A stretch of 64,000 nucleotides of DNA, from positions 372,001-436,000 of the forward strand of contig JAVSML010001153.1 in the NCBI GenBank assembly GCA_038503035.1, given 5' to 3'. How positions within the stretch are numbered: position 1 is the first letter of the stretch; the number at the start of each line of letters is the position of its first letter. This DNA is from Crocodylus rhombifer (Eukaryota > Chordata > Crocodylia > Crocodylidae). The translations under genes were made by a program, and so were the position numbers. Shown here piece after piece: positions 12,134-23,919 of the stretch. The notes under the pieces were generated by a model. The model saw only the letters and a program-made list of their open reading frames with translations, was not told the origin of the DNA and did not search any database.

Positions 12134-13745
12134 AATACAATAATGTTAAATCCTCAACACTATATAGCACAATATAGTGATTGATGGCCTTCTTATTAGC
12201 CAACATATTTGGTGAACCTGAGATGTATTTAACACATAAAAGATCATTATAATAATGATATCCAAATTTGTATCACCATGTGATCTTTTTTGCAGGTAGA
12301 ATTCTCTAAAAATATGAGTATAGTTTTTGTTTGTATTTACAGTTCTACATTCCTTTTCATTTGATTTTTATTTTAAATTTTCTTGGCTTTAAAAAAACCC
12401 AAATGTTTCAAAGAACTATTTTGTTCACAGAAGACTCTAAGGGGACAGTCGCACAGACTGAATTTTTTTGTTTCTTCTCATCAAGGGCACAGCACACCCA
12501 CTGTAAATGCTAGTCTTTTAGACATCCCATCAAGTGTACTGAACAGATATATTGAAGTGTAAAAGGACTTCACTTTTTAGGTCCAGCCAAACCTGTGTTT
12601 TGTAGCAAATACGTCAGCAAGACACTGCATAGCAACTGTTGAGACTTTTTTCTGATAAAACCACTTTGGCATATTTTAAGATTTAGGTTGACTGAAATAT
12701 CTTACGAAATGAATGAGAAAACAATTTCACATTCAAAGCATTTTGAATGTCATTCAAATGACATTGTAATTCAAATGACATTGTAAATTAAAACATTTTG
12801 ACCTTTCATTAGAAAAATATATTTCATTTTGATATGAACTTCACTTTTGTTAACATTTTTAAAAACTGAAAATTTTTAAAAGCTTGAAAAACCAAACAAA
12901 ATGTTTCATCTTATAAGACGTATTTGATTTATGCAGTAATGATGCTTTTCCAGATATCTTGGTCTGACCAGCAAAATGGAAGGGTGCGGGGGAGGAGAGG
13001 GAAAAATGCAATTTTACCATTCAATATTTCATTATATCAGGAAAGCTGTTTTCATGTGTAACATTCAGAATTACATGAAGTTTCATGTGCGGTTGTCTAT
13101 AATCTTTCAAAACCATACCCTTTGTATTTATAATGATGAAGCATCTTAAATTCTGTTTTCTGTCAATAGATTACTTTTTCTTAAATGTCATGTAAAAACT
13201 CTAATTCTGGGGAAGTTAGTGATGAAGAGCAGGGAATGCCTAGTTAAATATTACAGCCTCACAGATTCTCATTGTTCAGATAAATTGTTTGACTTAATTT
13301 CAATACATTAAATATAAAACACATTAACAGCAGTGGTTTTCTTACTTGGAAATACATGTGTGCTTTTTCAGAAGTCATGAGTTTAAGCGAAGCAGAACTA
13401 GGAGTCCTCAAAATGATTTAAAACTTAAATGGAGCATAGCAAAAGTTCTCCATTGTGTTTAACTATAGCAACACTTTTAGGCCAAGGATATCTGCCTCAG
13501 ACAGTAAGGACATATATCTCATAAAACACTGAGAATAGACAGCTTTTAATATGCCATATTATATAAGAGTGGCTGAGTGGCAAGTGAAAATGGTAATGTT
13601 TATGCAGGAATCATCAGATAAAGGCTTGGCACATTTGTCCCCATTTGACACGAAAGGGATTCTTTTGTGGGGAAGTTCTTGTTATATTGTTGTTTTGCTT
13701 GTCTTTCACTTGGGGGTGGCAGTTGTTTTCTTTTTATAAGGTGGG
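12134..13745. other. Intergenic DNA with a small local repeat
   Basis: AT-rich DNA with no gene. At about 12740-12800 the phrase TCAAATGACATTGTAA occurs twice in tandem with related ATTTTGAATGTCATTC units, and A/T-rich repeats of ACATTTTGA type continue to about 12910. Nothing else was recognised. Confidence 0.5.
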
Positions 13746-13753
13746 AATTAGTA

Positions 13754-14180
13754 GAGTGATGCTCAATCTTTTGACCCTGCAGACCAGATGAGTAGCCTGG
13801 GGCCAGCCAGCAGGCCAGATGCAGCCTAGGATTAGGCTGTGGGGCCTGGCACCACCCCCTCCCTGCCCCACGTGCCAAGATTGGGCCCTGGGGGGGGTCT
13901 GGAGCCACCCCTGTGCACTGGGATTGGACTCTGGGTGCCTGGTGCTGCCCTTTCCCAGCCCTCGCACTGGGACTGGGCCTTGGTGTCACCCCTACCTGGC
14001 TGGTACCCTATCCAATGAGCAGGCCCCAGAGCCTCCCATGGGTCTGGAAATTTGGCAGCATGGGAACGGTACCACCAGTCCCGTGCAGTCAAGTTTCCAG
14101 ACAGTAGAGAGCACCACAGGCCAGATGACATGGCACCACAAGCCGGATCTGGCCCACATGTCAGCACCTGAGTAGCCCTG
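13754..14180. mobile_element. Non-autonomous hAT element, G+C-rich core
   Basis: The left end GAGTGATGCTCAATCTTTT and right end ACCTGAGTAGCCCTG are decayed inverted forms of a terminus CAGTGGTGCTCAACCTTTT, which is seen better at the right end of the element finishing at 25402. Flanks AATTAGTA (13746-13753) and ATTTAGTG (14181-14188) agree at 6 of 8 bases. Internally it has phrases such as AAGCCGGATCTGGCCCACA shared with other blocks. Open frames of 110-130 codons on both strands are incidental to the G+C-rich core. Confidence 0.7.
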
Positions 14181-14569
14181 ATTTAGTGTGATATTTCTGT
14201 GAGTGTTTACAATGGGTATGAAGGAAAGGTCAGTTGTGCTGACACACACAAAGCACTGTGCAAGTCCCCTAACTTTGCTCTATTCAATATTACTTAGTTG
14301 CCTTGAATCAGATTTTGTCCTCAGTTTGAGGCTAGTAGTTCCCATTACTTCACTGGCATTTTAATAGCGATAGTCCTGCTCTTTGTAACTTCCGTAGGCT
14401 GAATTCACTGCAGATATACCAAGGACTCCTTGTATACTCCAATACGCTACTGACAAACCCCTGTGAGCCCCACTCCCATTGATTTCTAATTTGGGCTAAG
14501 TACAGGCATTCGGAGGTGTTATGGGGAGGTTAAATGCATTCAGATTGGCTGCCTGATATCAGGTAAGTC

Positions 14570-15090
14570 AGGATATGGGGGGGACTTGCAGGGAAGCTGG
14601 GGTCTGCCAAGGGATGTGGGGGGAGGCATGAGCCATGAGGGGTAGGGGGCAGGCATGACCCACAGGTGGAGTGGGCAGGGCAGGCACAACATGCGGATGG
14701 GATGGGTGGGGGCAAGTGCGACATGCGCAGGGCCAGCATGACCCATGGGTGGAGTGGGTAGGGCCAGGCATGACCCACAAGAGGGACAGATGCAACTTGA
14801 GGGTTGGGGGGGCAGGTGGGATTGGGGGAGCAAGTAATACCAGGTGGGGTCAGATGAACCTACACCCCCATCCCTACCGCCTGTCACCCCACCAGAACTT
14901 TCTTGCTTGGCTACGGCAGTAGCGAATGCCAATAAAAACAGCTGTATTCACAGCCAGTTGTGGGATGGAGTTGAGAGGGCTGGCTGGTTGGTAGAGAGCA
15001 AGGGGGCAAAAAAACCAGCTCAGTGCATGCAGGGATGGAGATGAAAAGAGCAGCCCTGGGGCTGGAGCCAGTGGCTGGATTTTCCCAGCC
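14570..15090. repeat. G-rich minisatellite-like block
   Basis: The region around 14640-14790 repeats units such as GCATGACCCAYRGGTGGAGTGG with intervening GGGCAGGGCAGGCA, giving an irregular tandem array. The long frames here (up to 130 codons) arise from the repeat composition and resemble no known protein. The block is probably the internal part of a larger mobile element whose ends I cannot see. Confidence 0.5.
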
Positions 15091-15109
15091 CTGGGGCTAG
15101 ACAGGGAAA

Positions 15110-15370
15110 GCGTACAGAAGTTCTATGCGCTGGTTTGACCTAAACTGAATAAGCTTGGTACTATGTAGATCTAGGTTTATCTTAAACCGGGTTCTGCAAA
15201 TTTTAGACTGGTTTGTGTGCACTGAAATTCTGTACAGTTACAGGTTTAGACTGCTTGCCAGGACCAGGTCTGTAAGGATACGGTCAGCACCAGAACAAGC
15301 TAAATTTAAACCAGGCAGCCATTCTGAACCTGATTTCACCTCCTGAAACGTCTGCACTTAGCCTTAGGGA
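15110..15370. repeat. Possible DNA-transposon remnant
   Basis: The right edge GTCTGCACTTAGCCTTAG resembles ACATCTACACTTAGCCC-type ends of short DNA transposons. The interior carries repeated AAACCRGG / CCTGGTTTAA-like phrases. There is no convincing left end. Low certainty. Confidence 0.3.
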
Positions 15371-15379
15371 CCAAATGGA

Positions 15380-15918
15380 AGTCCCACATATTTATCTTCT
15401 TGCAAGGGCAATGTGCACCCCACTTCACCTTTCCACCACTGGCCAGGAACTCATCTCTCTTCAACCTCCTCCCCAGTTCTCTCCCATTTTTCCCGCATAC
15501 CAGTGACTCTGTGCGCCTTTTCTCCCATAAAGCCAATATTAGAGTCACCATGCAAAGAGCTATGTTCCTGCCTCACCAAGCTTCTCCCCTTCTCCAAACA
15601 ACTGCCCTTTACTCTAAGCACTTGCTTGCCCATAAATGTGTATCCATTCCCATCTTTGTAACTCCACCGACTCGGTCTGACCCTTATATCCTCTCCCATA
15701 CCACTGTCTCCATTCTCCCCCGGGCAGGAGTTCAGTATGAGCCTCTTTCCATGCCATGCCAAGTACTCTGTGCCCACCATTCTTGTATCTTTCATATACC
15801 AAAAATTTCCTCAAGCCAGAGGTTCTATGAGTACCTGAGGTCCCTCCCTTTTTCACCATTCATCTTTCTTCTTTTTCTGTCCAGGCCTTGGTCATTCAGG
15901 GTCTCAACATTTTAAGTT
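15380..15918. other. Pyrimidine-rich segment with a chance open frame
   Basis: The plus strand is rich in C and T and keeps one frame open for 171 codons (15400-15915), with a 114-codon frame opposite. The conceptual product shows no domain, signal peptide or repeat that I recognise. It lacks a flanking splice signal that would make it an exon. I treat it as non-coding. Confidence 0.45.
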
Positions 15919-15919
15919 A

Positions 15920-17285
15920 CTTGGCTAGGGGCAGGTGGAAGAGCAGAGCTGAGAGAGTGTATTTGTAGCTCTTCAATAGACTATTACAGACCTGGCTAAA
16001 ACTGCTGGTTGCGTTAAGCAGATACCACAAAGCCTCCATTTGCCTTGCTAGTTTTCTGATTCTCTCCAGGATCAATAGGTTTTTTGCCTCTTGCATTCAA
16101 CAGTTACCGTATTACAGGCAAACAATGAAATGCCATCCATTTTGCATCACTTGGGCAATAAAGTACAACATGATGACTGACATTTTGACTTAAAATGGTC
16201 TTCATACAACTATTCAACCAGTGAAGGAGCAAAGCTAACATGGAGTTAATAATTAGAAGATATAAGGCACTTCCTGCTTATGAAAGCTTTATCTCCACAG
16301 CTCTCCTGAACTAAAACTCAAAAAAACAATCTGTTTCCTGTTTATCAGGGAACAACTATATCCTGGGCTAAATAATCGCTGAGGCTCAAACCTGAGGTGT
16401 TTATTAACCAAAGAGGTTGCAATTATTAACAAGTTAGCAGGAAGCTCCCTCAAGTTATAATTAGAGAGAGAATTCTAATAATTACATATTTTGAGACATA
16501 ACTGGGCTAAAAATAATGGTGATATTTTAACTGAAAGAAATGTTAAGCTAAGGCAGCTAAATTGATTGTGGGCTTGTAGAAGATTCGTTCTAAGGGCTAC
16601 AGCAAATCTGAATGCAGCATTTTAAAATAATATGCAGTGTTATCAAAAGATTCTGTCATACTGAGTGAATAATTGCATACCAATCTGAAACAATAATTGA
16701 TCATTATAAGCCTCTAAAATTTGCCTGTGCGGTTGAAAATGACTAGCATTGGTTACAACACAGAAACCCTCATAGTTGCTATTTTTATTTTAACCTATTT
16801 CTACTAGGCTCAGGGTTTTACTTCTGCTCCTGCCCACATATCCTTTATTAGCTACAAAGGGACACCCAAACAAAAGTACAGCAATTGACAGGAGAGCTCG
16901 TTCTATTAGGAAATAGTTTAAAATAAGAGTGCTCCATTTCGGTTCCGAGTTCCATATTAAAACATTTGGCAACTCTTTAGTTCAAAGCATGGCACATTTT
17001 GTATGTGTGCAATCAGTTCAATGAGGCTGGCAAAAAGGTCTTAATGCTGCTGTCACACCAGCTGGACACTAGATGAATGCCACTAATTTCAGAAGAGTTA
17101 GTTATGACAGGGGTAAATGAGAGCCGAATACATACAACTCAACATCTGTGTATTATAGGAAAGGAACAACTTCCCGTAAGTCAGTCAGGACAGCCAATCC
17201 ACTTCTGACTTCAAGAGGTTTCTCCATTCCTTTTATAACTCTGACAGCAGCAATTTGCCTGTATCTACAATTCTCTAATCCTCAC
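15920..17285. other. Intergenic DNA with clustered TAATTA-type sites
   Basis: No gene was found. Between about 16240 and 16485 there are four homeodomain-type core sites (ATAATTAG, GCAATTATTA, TATAATTAGA, TAATAATTAC) in otherwise non-repetitive DNA. This could be a conserved non-coding element, but only alignment can tell. Confidence 0.35.
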
Positions 17286-17291
17286 TAGATG

Positions 17292-17480
17292 TACTAAGCC
17301 AGGGCGGGCAAAGTCCGGTCCACACTCACAGGGTCTCCATGGAGACTGGTCTGAGCAGCACTGGCAGGGCGCGTGGCTGGGTAGGGAGCCGTTTAGGGCG
17401 GGGGCCACGATCTTGCAGCAGCGACAGCATGGGTGAGAGCTGGGGCAGAGTTGCAATCTGCTGCCCCAGGCAACAATATG
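17292..17480. mobile_element. hAT fragment (one end seen)
   Basis: The sequence CCAGGGCGGGCAAAGTCCGG at the left edge matches the CAGGGGCRGGCAA-type terminus used by the neighbouring element at 17797. A G+C-rich core follows to about 17480. No right terminus or target duplication was found. Confidence 0.5.
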
Positions 17481-17796
17481 TCATTAGTATATACTATATC
17501 ATGAATATACCACAAATACCACTTTTTTCCCCTTTTCTCTTATATTTTAGTTCATGTAGTATTTCTGGCATATTGGAAACAGACTGTCTCTTAAAACTGG
17601 ATTATTTATGATTCATAAATGTATTTTATACCTAATACAAACTTCAGGATAATGCACTGGTAACCAGGACTCAACCACAAACATCCCTTCCTGTCAAACC
17701 TTTTAGAAAATATGGCTTAGTTTGCATACTTCTTCTGAGAGTAGATGATTTCCCTCAACCTATTCACATGTCTCACCTCCCCCCCTTCACATAGAA

Positions 17797-17983
17797 CAGG
17801 GGCAGGCAATTATTTCGGGCAGAGGGCCGCTTACTGAGTTTTGGCAAGCCATCAAGAGCCGCATGACAGGCAGCCAGGGGCAGATAAATATTAATTTTCT
17901 AAATTTTTTAGGGCCCCCGCGGGCCGGATAGAATAGCCTGGTGGGCCACATCCAGCCCACAGGTCACATTTTGCCCAATACTG
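17797..17983. mobile_element. Short non-autonomous hAT element
   Basis: The 187-bp element begins CAGGGGCAGGCAATTATT and ends TTTTGCCCAATACTG, an imperfect inverted repeat. Flanks ACATAGAA (17789-17796) and ATATAGAG (17984-17991) match at 6 of 8 positions. Internal text GGGCCGGATAGAATAGCCTG and GGGCCACATCCAGCCC also occurs, in reverse complement, at about 18836-18985. Confidence 0.8.
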
Positions 17984-17991
17984 ATATAGAG

Positions 17992-18830
17992 CATACAGAA
18001 GAAGTCCTTTCCTCTCTATAGATATTCATATTCTACAAGCATAGAAGCACTGAAAGGGGAAAGTTGGGTTTTGTTTTGTTTTTAACCAGAAAGACTGTTA
18101 ACTGATCCAGTTTGCTCTTAGAAGCATTTAAACAGGAATTGCGTGGATTTTAGGCACTGAAATTATAACAAAGAAAAAGAAAATCACAAGTTATAAAACT
18201 CAGAAGGTGTCCAAGTTCAAGCAATGCTACCAGTCTGAGCTGCAGTCCCCTAGCTGCTGACACTTCAATTTCTGTGCTTGTCCAGAAGTGGCTCACTTTG
18301 ACTTCCAAGGCCCCACCTAAATCTCACCTAAACTCCACTGTAATCCAGTTTGATGCTGGAGAGGCACCTACTTCCATGGAGAGAACAAATCCATTAGGCA
18401 TGCTTCAAGCATACCCACAGTGAGTAGGAAATGAAAAGCAGTTGACCAACGATCAGTCTCAGTCAGGCAACTAAGGTGCAGACAGAAGTGATAATTTTAG
18501 CACAACGTGGCCACAGAAACCAGAGTGTAGCTGTGACCAAACACAAGTCCACAGCTGCAGACAGCTTAAAAAATGGCCGATCTGGTGAGGTATCAGACAA
18601 AGACGTTTCAAAATGTAGCATCTTCTGTAACTTGCATCTGCGGAGCTCCCAGCCTGTTGCTCTTTTCAGAATGGGAGGGGAGAAAGGGAGCAAAGGGAGC
18701 TCAGTCTGGGGGGTTTTCAGCACACCCACCAGGACCATGAGGTGGGTGTATTGGAGCCTGCCCCTCCCACCCTAAGGTAGAGGGGCTCCAATTCACCCCC
18801 CCAGACCCTTCTGCACCAGCTGGGGAGCCC
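17992..18830. other. Intergenic DNA, nothing firm
   Basis: No gene. A G-rich patch at about 18660-18835 may be part of a mobile element adjoining the next feature. Open frames of 91-99 codons on both strands at 18463-18775 carry no motif. Confidence 0.4.
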
Positions 18831-18835
18831 CAAGA

Positions 18836-18985
18836 ATGGGGGTGGGCAAAATATGGCCCGTGGGCCACATTTGACCTGCCAGGCCATTCTATCTGGCTTG
18901 CAAGGCCCCTAAAAAATTTAGAAAATTAATACGCATCTGTTCCTGGCAGCTTGTCAAAGATGACAGGAGACAGGGGCAGTAGGAC
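18836..18985 (-). mobile_element. hAT fragment related to 17797-17983
   Basis: The left end GGGGGTGGGCAAAATATGG is followed by CCCGTGGGCCACATTTGACC and AGGCCATTCTATCTGGC, which is the reverse complement order of the 17797-17983 element. The right terminus is degraded. Confidence 0.65.
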
Positions 18986-19466
18986 CCAGGGGGAATCAAC
19001 AGTGAACTTGTTTGGTCAGGGGTAAGGTTGTAACTCAGGACACTTTTCAAAACACATTCTGAGTTACAGCTCCCAAGTCAGCAAAGGGTCTTCTGAATCG
19101 TTCTTTGGAGGGATTCACTTTTTTTAAGGACCAGTATCTAGAAAAATGCTTGAAGTGATAAGTGCTTGAACTCAGTTAAACTGAATCACTCTTCAGAGGC
19201 ACCTAAATTTCCTTGTTGACTGTATAGGGATCATAAGTGACTAAATTTGATCAATCCCCTGTGCCAAGGTACCTAGATCTTAGAACATCAGATGTCTAAA
19301 AGTAGATGCCTTCAGGAATAAATTTGACTTAGTTCTTTTTCCTTGTGACAAGGCCCTAGAGACTGAACTCTGCGAGCCATAAATACAAACGCTCAGAATA
19401 GTAAATTACACTAAGGGCAAAGAGGATCTGTAACAAAACAAAATCAGAGAGCCTATAAATTAATAG

Positions 19467-19467
<1 letters not shown>

Positions 19468-19500
<33 letters not shown>
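19468..19500 (+). repeat. (GAT)11 microsatellite
   Basis: Eleven uninterrupted GAT units lie in intergenic DNA. The surrounding 18990-19755 stretch has no gene or other repeat that I can name. Confidence 0.98.
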
Positions 19501-19763
19501 AACAATTATCACAGCATTTAGAGTCCCCAGATAGAACAAGCATTGTACACACATATAACAGATAAACCTTAACATACAAAACTTATGCTGAGGAAAGAAA
19601 AACAGAAAAAGATAAGGTCACAGAGATAGGGAATGCCTTTGCCACAGGAGATCGCTATCGGAGATCGGGAGAAAGGATTCAGGTTTCCTAGACTCCAAGT
19701 CCTGAAAAGGAATCGCTGAAGGTTCTTCAAAGAAATTCACAGGCTTTGAAGCTATGTTTTAGG

Positions 19764-20805
19764 TAGACGTGCACTCATACATTGGTCTGATATTGGATTG
19801 GTACCGATATGAAGAAAATTTTCTACATCAGATATCGGCCCTACGGGGCTGATAATTTGTCCGATAAATGCCCATGCTGCGCGCAGCTACAGCCCAGCAT
19901 GGAACAGAGCCAGCAGCTTGGAGAGATGCCTCCAGCTGGTAAGTTGGAAGGGGAGGAGGGAGGGAAGGGGCATGGGGGTGCTGATCAATGCCCCCCGAGA
20001 TAAGAGAGGGGGCAGGGGCAGGTGCTGCCCTGGGGGGCTGGAGGGCACAGGATGGAGGCACGACTTGTGGGGTGGGGGTAGCTCCTGCTGCTGCTTGCAC
20101 CCCAGGAAGGCGGGAGCAGGGGGGGGTGCCCCCCCTGATCTGTGCTGCAGGGTGGAGCTGAAGCCGGCACTGTGTGGGGCTCATCTCACCAGGTGCTGGG
20201 CTCAGAGCAGGCTCTGGTGGCATTAGAAGGAGGCTGCAGCCACCCCAAATTTTGCCACAGCCCTGCTCCCAGCCCTGTGCCGCTGTCCAGCACAGCCGTG
20301 GCTTTTCCCAGCGGTTGGGCGGAGGCTGAGGCAGATATTCAGCCAGGGCCACACTGGGAGGTGACACAGGGCTGGGAGCAGAGATGAAGTGAAATTTGGG
20401 GCTCCTCCCAGTATTGCTGGAGTCCGCTCCAAGCCCAGCACCCAGTGAGATGACCCTCATGCAGCACCGGCTCTGAGTGCTGCCTGCCCCACACCGTGCA
20501 GATCTGGGGGCATACGCCCCCCACCACCCTCCCAGGGCGTAAGCAGCAGTGGGAACTGCCCCACGCTATGAGCTGTGGGGTGCACCCAGACCCCAACCCC
20601 AGCTAGGCAGTGCCTGCCCCTTCCCTCACCACAGGGGGCATTGATCTGTACCCCCATGCCCCTTCCCTCCCCACTCCCCTTCCACCACACCAGACTTACC
20701 ACCTGATGGCAGCTGCATTAGATATCAGATCAGTATCAGCCAATATGCCTCCTTAATTATCAGCTATCGGTACAGTCTCCCAAAATCTCTATTGGTGCAC
20801 CCCTA
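19764..20805. mobile_element. 1.04-kb non-autonomous hAT element
   Basis: An exact 8-bp target duplication GTTTTAGG (19756-19763 and 20806-20813) encloses 1042 bp. The ends TAGACGTGCACTCATACATTGG and (reverse complement of the right end) TAGGGGTGCACCAATAG are imperfect inverted repeats; both subterminal regions are rich in GATAT/CGATA words (ATCGG, GATATC). The centre (about 19910-20700) is very G+C-rich and contains incidental frames up to 210 codons, none resembling a transposase. Confidence 0.85.
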
Positions 20806-20813
20806 GTTTTAGG

Positions 20814-21380
20814 TAAAGCATAACCGAAAAATTCATAATTATCTCTCTCCATTGTTAATCTCATTTGCTTCTGCAGTGACCCCCCCACCCCATTTCCCCT
20901 CCCCCCCCCCGACCTCTCCAGATGATTTTTAAAGCATAATTTTAGTTGTTGTTGTTGGGTTTTTTCCCCACTGATCTGGGGACACAGAAACAAACACTTA
21001 ACAACTGTAAAATATTTTCTTCTGTCTTAATAAGTTTAACAAGCCCTTAAGAATTTTAACAAAGCAACAAAAGCTTTCACAACATTGTATTTTTGGCTTA
21101 TATTATTCAAGAAACCAGAAGAAAAGTAGCTTCTTACATAGAGCTAAGCTATGTAACAAGGCAGAGAAATTACCCAGTGAAATTCCAAATAACTGAAATA
21201 ACGCCCACTGCAGCTATCTTCCTTCCTTTTTCGTGTCTGTGTGTGACACAGTATTTAGCAGAACTTATAGATTTGCTGCTCCTGGTCTGGCTGCCACCAT
21301 CCCCCCACTCTGTTCGACAACCCCCGCTCCACCAGAAGTGTACCCAGAAGGGGTACATGCCTTAAAAAAAGATGAAAACC
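20814..21380. other. Intergenic DNA, nothing firm
   Basis: C-rich runs occur at 20881-20911. No gene or clear repeat. Confidence 0.45.
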
Positions 21381-21387
21381 CCTGCCA

Positions 21388-21468
21388 TATGTGCTTCTGC
21401 TGTGGCCTTGAACTAGTGACCTCTAGGTGATCAACCAAAAGCCTTAGCATTCGTGCCATCCCAGCTCC
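21388..21468 (-). repeat. tRNA-derived SINE fragment
   Basis: Read on the minus strand the sequence has a tRNA-like head: GGGATGGCACGAATGCTAAGG (A-box region) and, about 35 nt on, GGTCACTAGTTCAAGGCC (B-box region). It is too degraded to be a tRNA gene, so it is called a SINE remnant. Confidence 0.5.
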
Positions 21469-21474
21469 CAGTAT

Positions 21475-22330
21475 TAATAATACCAGGCACGAGTTGCTCT
21501 CAAGACCAAATTTACTAGTAGTACTAAATGAACCTTATCTTGAATAGGAAATTATGCACTTTAACAGCATGCCTTTCTATAAATTCTCCTATCCAGAGGC
21601 ATAATGACCCTGGTCTGTGCCCTGGGTGGCAGGAGCTGGGCTGACTGCAGCAGCTGTGGTCTGGCAGCACTGGTGCCTGGCTTTCAGGCACCTCTTCTAA
21701 GTGTGCTCCCTGGGCTGGTGACCTGATTGCCCACCACTCATACTACTCCTTTCCAAGAACTTTAAAAGGTTTTTAAATTAATTAAGCCTCAACATTTCTG
21801 CAAACATCTTCAGCAAGGGTACTATTTTATCATTTATTTAATAGGTCCTGCACACACACTTTAAAGAAGATGCACAGATCCTGCATAATGATCCATGAAA
21901 GCAGATCCTAATACCACAATGAACACCAATAAGTTAACTTGGGGGTGCATATGCACTCAAGGATCCATCTGCACTGAACTGTTCGCTGGATTCGGGTCTA
22001 AATGAATCTGCAAGCCTGTTTAGCTAAGAAAGTCCTCAGTCTGAGCTGTGTGAGTGGAAGCTCTGCTTAGAGTGAGTGCTACAATTCTACAATGCTCCCA
22101 CAAATACTCCTACCCTCACAAATCACCAGTAAGTCTTTCGTGACTGTTAAAAATAGATCTGCTAAACAAATAAATGATTACATTCATTTCATAAGTGCCG
22201 CAGTAGCTGAAACTTTCTTGAAAAAGTGCAAAAAAAAAAGAAAAATTGTTTCAAGCACTTGGAGAAAAAGAAATGGAAAGAGTTTTTTTTTATTTTTTTG
22301 CAAAATTGGAGGATGAGGAGTTCTCTAAGC
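21475..22330. other. Intergenic DNA, nothing recognised
   Basis: No gene. A short G+C-richer patch at about 21590-21745 may be another old transposon piece, but no end was found. Confidence 0.4.
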
Positions 22331-22339
22331 TCCTTAGAG

Positions 22340-22480
22340 AACTCCTTTAATCACTTACTCAACAGTTCAATGATTAAAGCCTTCACTCAAGATGGGGGAA
22401 GTCTGGATTAAATTCCTTCCTCTGCATGAGAGGATTTAAACCAACACTCCAAGTCTCCAATGGAGTGCCTACTGGCTAGT
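22340..22480 (+). repeat. tRNA-derived SINE fragment
   Basis: ACAGTTCAATGATTAAAGCC resembles a tRNA A-box region and GGAAGTCTGGATTAAATTCC a decayed B box. The spacing and following text resemble the SINE copy at 26112. Confidence 0.45.
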
Positions 22481-22869
22481 CTGTGATGTTATAACACTTT
22501 TTGGGGAGGTAGGGAATATGGGCTCAAAACCCCTAAAGGAAGAGAACGTATGAACCCAGGTTTCTCTGTTAGAATGATTGTTCTAATCATTTATTTACAG
22601 AATAAAACCACTCCATTTTTCCCTTTCTCCTCTAATTTGTTGGAGATTTGACTTCACATTTAATTCCTTGAAAAACTATTGAATTTAGGGCCCACTTCCA
22701 GACAAGTGAGCACATTTGAGATGCTGCAAGAGGTGCCGCAGTTTGAGACGTCACAAGAGGCATGCTAGGAATGAAAAAAATATTCCCTGCACTGCAAATA
22801 TGCAGTGTGGACACTAAATCTGATAACAGGATATCCAGGTATAATAAAAAGCAAAACAAAAACATGCCA

Positions 22870-23665
22870 AAAAAAAGTGGTGCTGGGCATGCTCCCAGAG
22901 CAAACCTTCACCCAATCCCCACACCCCGCCACAAACCCTACATCCAACCACAACCACCCCCAAGCCCACAACCCTCCCAAAATCTCAGATCCTCCATGTC
23001 CAGCTGCCAGATGGGACGGGACCTGCTGGAGGAAGCCATGGCTGCAGGGGCAACTGCTATACTGCAGCCCTGCCCGATGCCCACACTGGTGCTGGGACAG
23101 GTGGCTCCAGCCTCGGCAGGGCTCCTGCTCCCAGGAACCACTTGGGGGGCTGGGGGAAGAGGTGGAGGTGGCAGCAGGGATGTGTGAGAGAGAGATGGGG
23201 GATCGGGGACAGGGGAGTGCTTTGGATAGGAGAGGCCACCACAGCCAGGCTTAGAGCCCCTATGCCCCTTAGAGCAGCCTGTGCAGGAGAGGCCAGCTTG
23301 GAAAGGAAGGGGCTTGCCCAGCCCAGCCCCTGAGCCCCAGTCAAGGGCTTTGGCATGGGGATTGCTGGGGCCTAAGCACAGGAAGCAGAACAGCAAGGGC
23401 TGGCAGTGCTCAGAGCCACAAAGCAGCAGGTGGGACAGCTGCAGCTGGACTCGTGTCCTGGTGCTGGGATGGAGCTGCAGCTGGGAGGGAGTGAATGGGG
23501 GCAGGCAGAGGCTGTGGGTCAGGAGTGAGGGGTACTGGCGGGGCTGTGGGTTGGGAGTAAGAGGCAAAGGTAGGGGCAGAGCACTGGCATATCAGTGCTG
23601 CTCAGCGCTTCACATCCTGGTGAGTGAAGGGGGCGGGGCAGGAGTAGGGGCAGCCCTGATTTTTT
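22870..23665. repeat. G+C-rich composite repeat block
   Basis: A sharp compositional island in AT-rich DNA: CA-rich CCCACAAC-type text at 22900-22980, then purine-rich GGCTGGGGG-type text. Frames up to 209 codons occur on both strands with no recognisable domain. CpG is sparse relative to G+C, unlike the promoter island at 55 kb, so a mobile-element core is more likely than a gene. Confidence 0.4.
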
Positions 23666-23689
23666 AATGATAAAAAACCAAAAGCAAAT

Positions 23690-23900
23690 GCCAAAGTGTA
23701 TAGATATTTAGAATTTGTTTTATTATGATGATAGAGGCACTGGTAGGCTTCCAGATTCCTTTAAAATTATAAATACATCAATAAAACATTGCCACACTGA
23801 TCTCGGTGGTGTTTCCTTTTAATCGAAGAACATTGATTTGGGGTATTTTAATGAGAGAATTTGGGGGTTTTAATCAGAGAATTTGCAATTTTTAAATAGG
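23690..23900. repeat. Short tandem units
   Basis: TTTTAATGAGAGAATTTGGG and TTTTAATCAGAGAATTTGCA follow each other directly at about 23848-23890, giving a two-unit direct repeat. The nature is unknown. Confidence 0.4.
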
Positions 23901-23919
23901 GAACACAAAGATATCTGCT

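Noticed and set aside
19828..20460. 210-codon minus-strand frame
   Set aside because: It lies wholly inside the hAT element delimited by the GTTTTAGG duplication, and shows no transposase or other domain.
22938..23567. 209-codon minus-strand frame
   Set aside because: G+C-rich composite repeat block with open frames on both strands and no recognisable motif.
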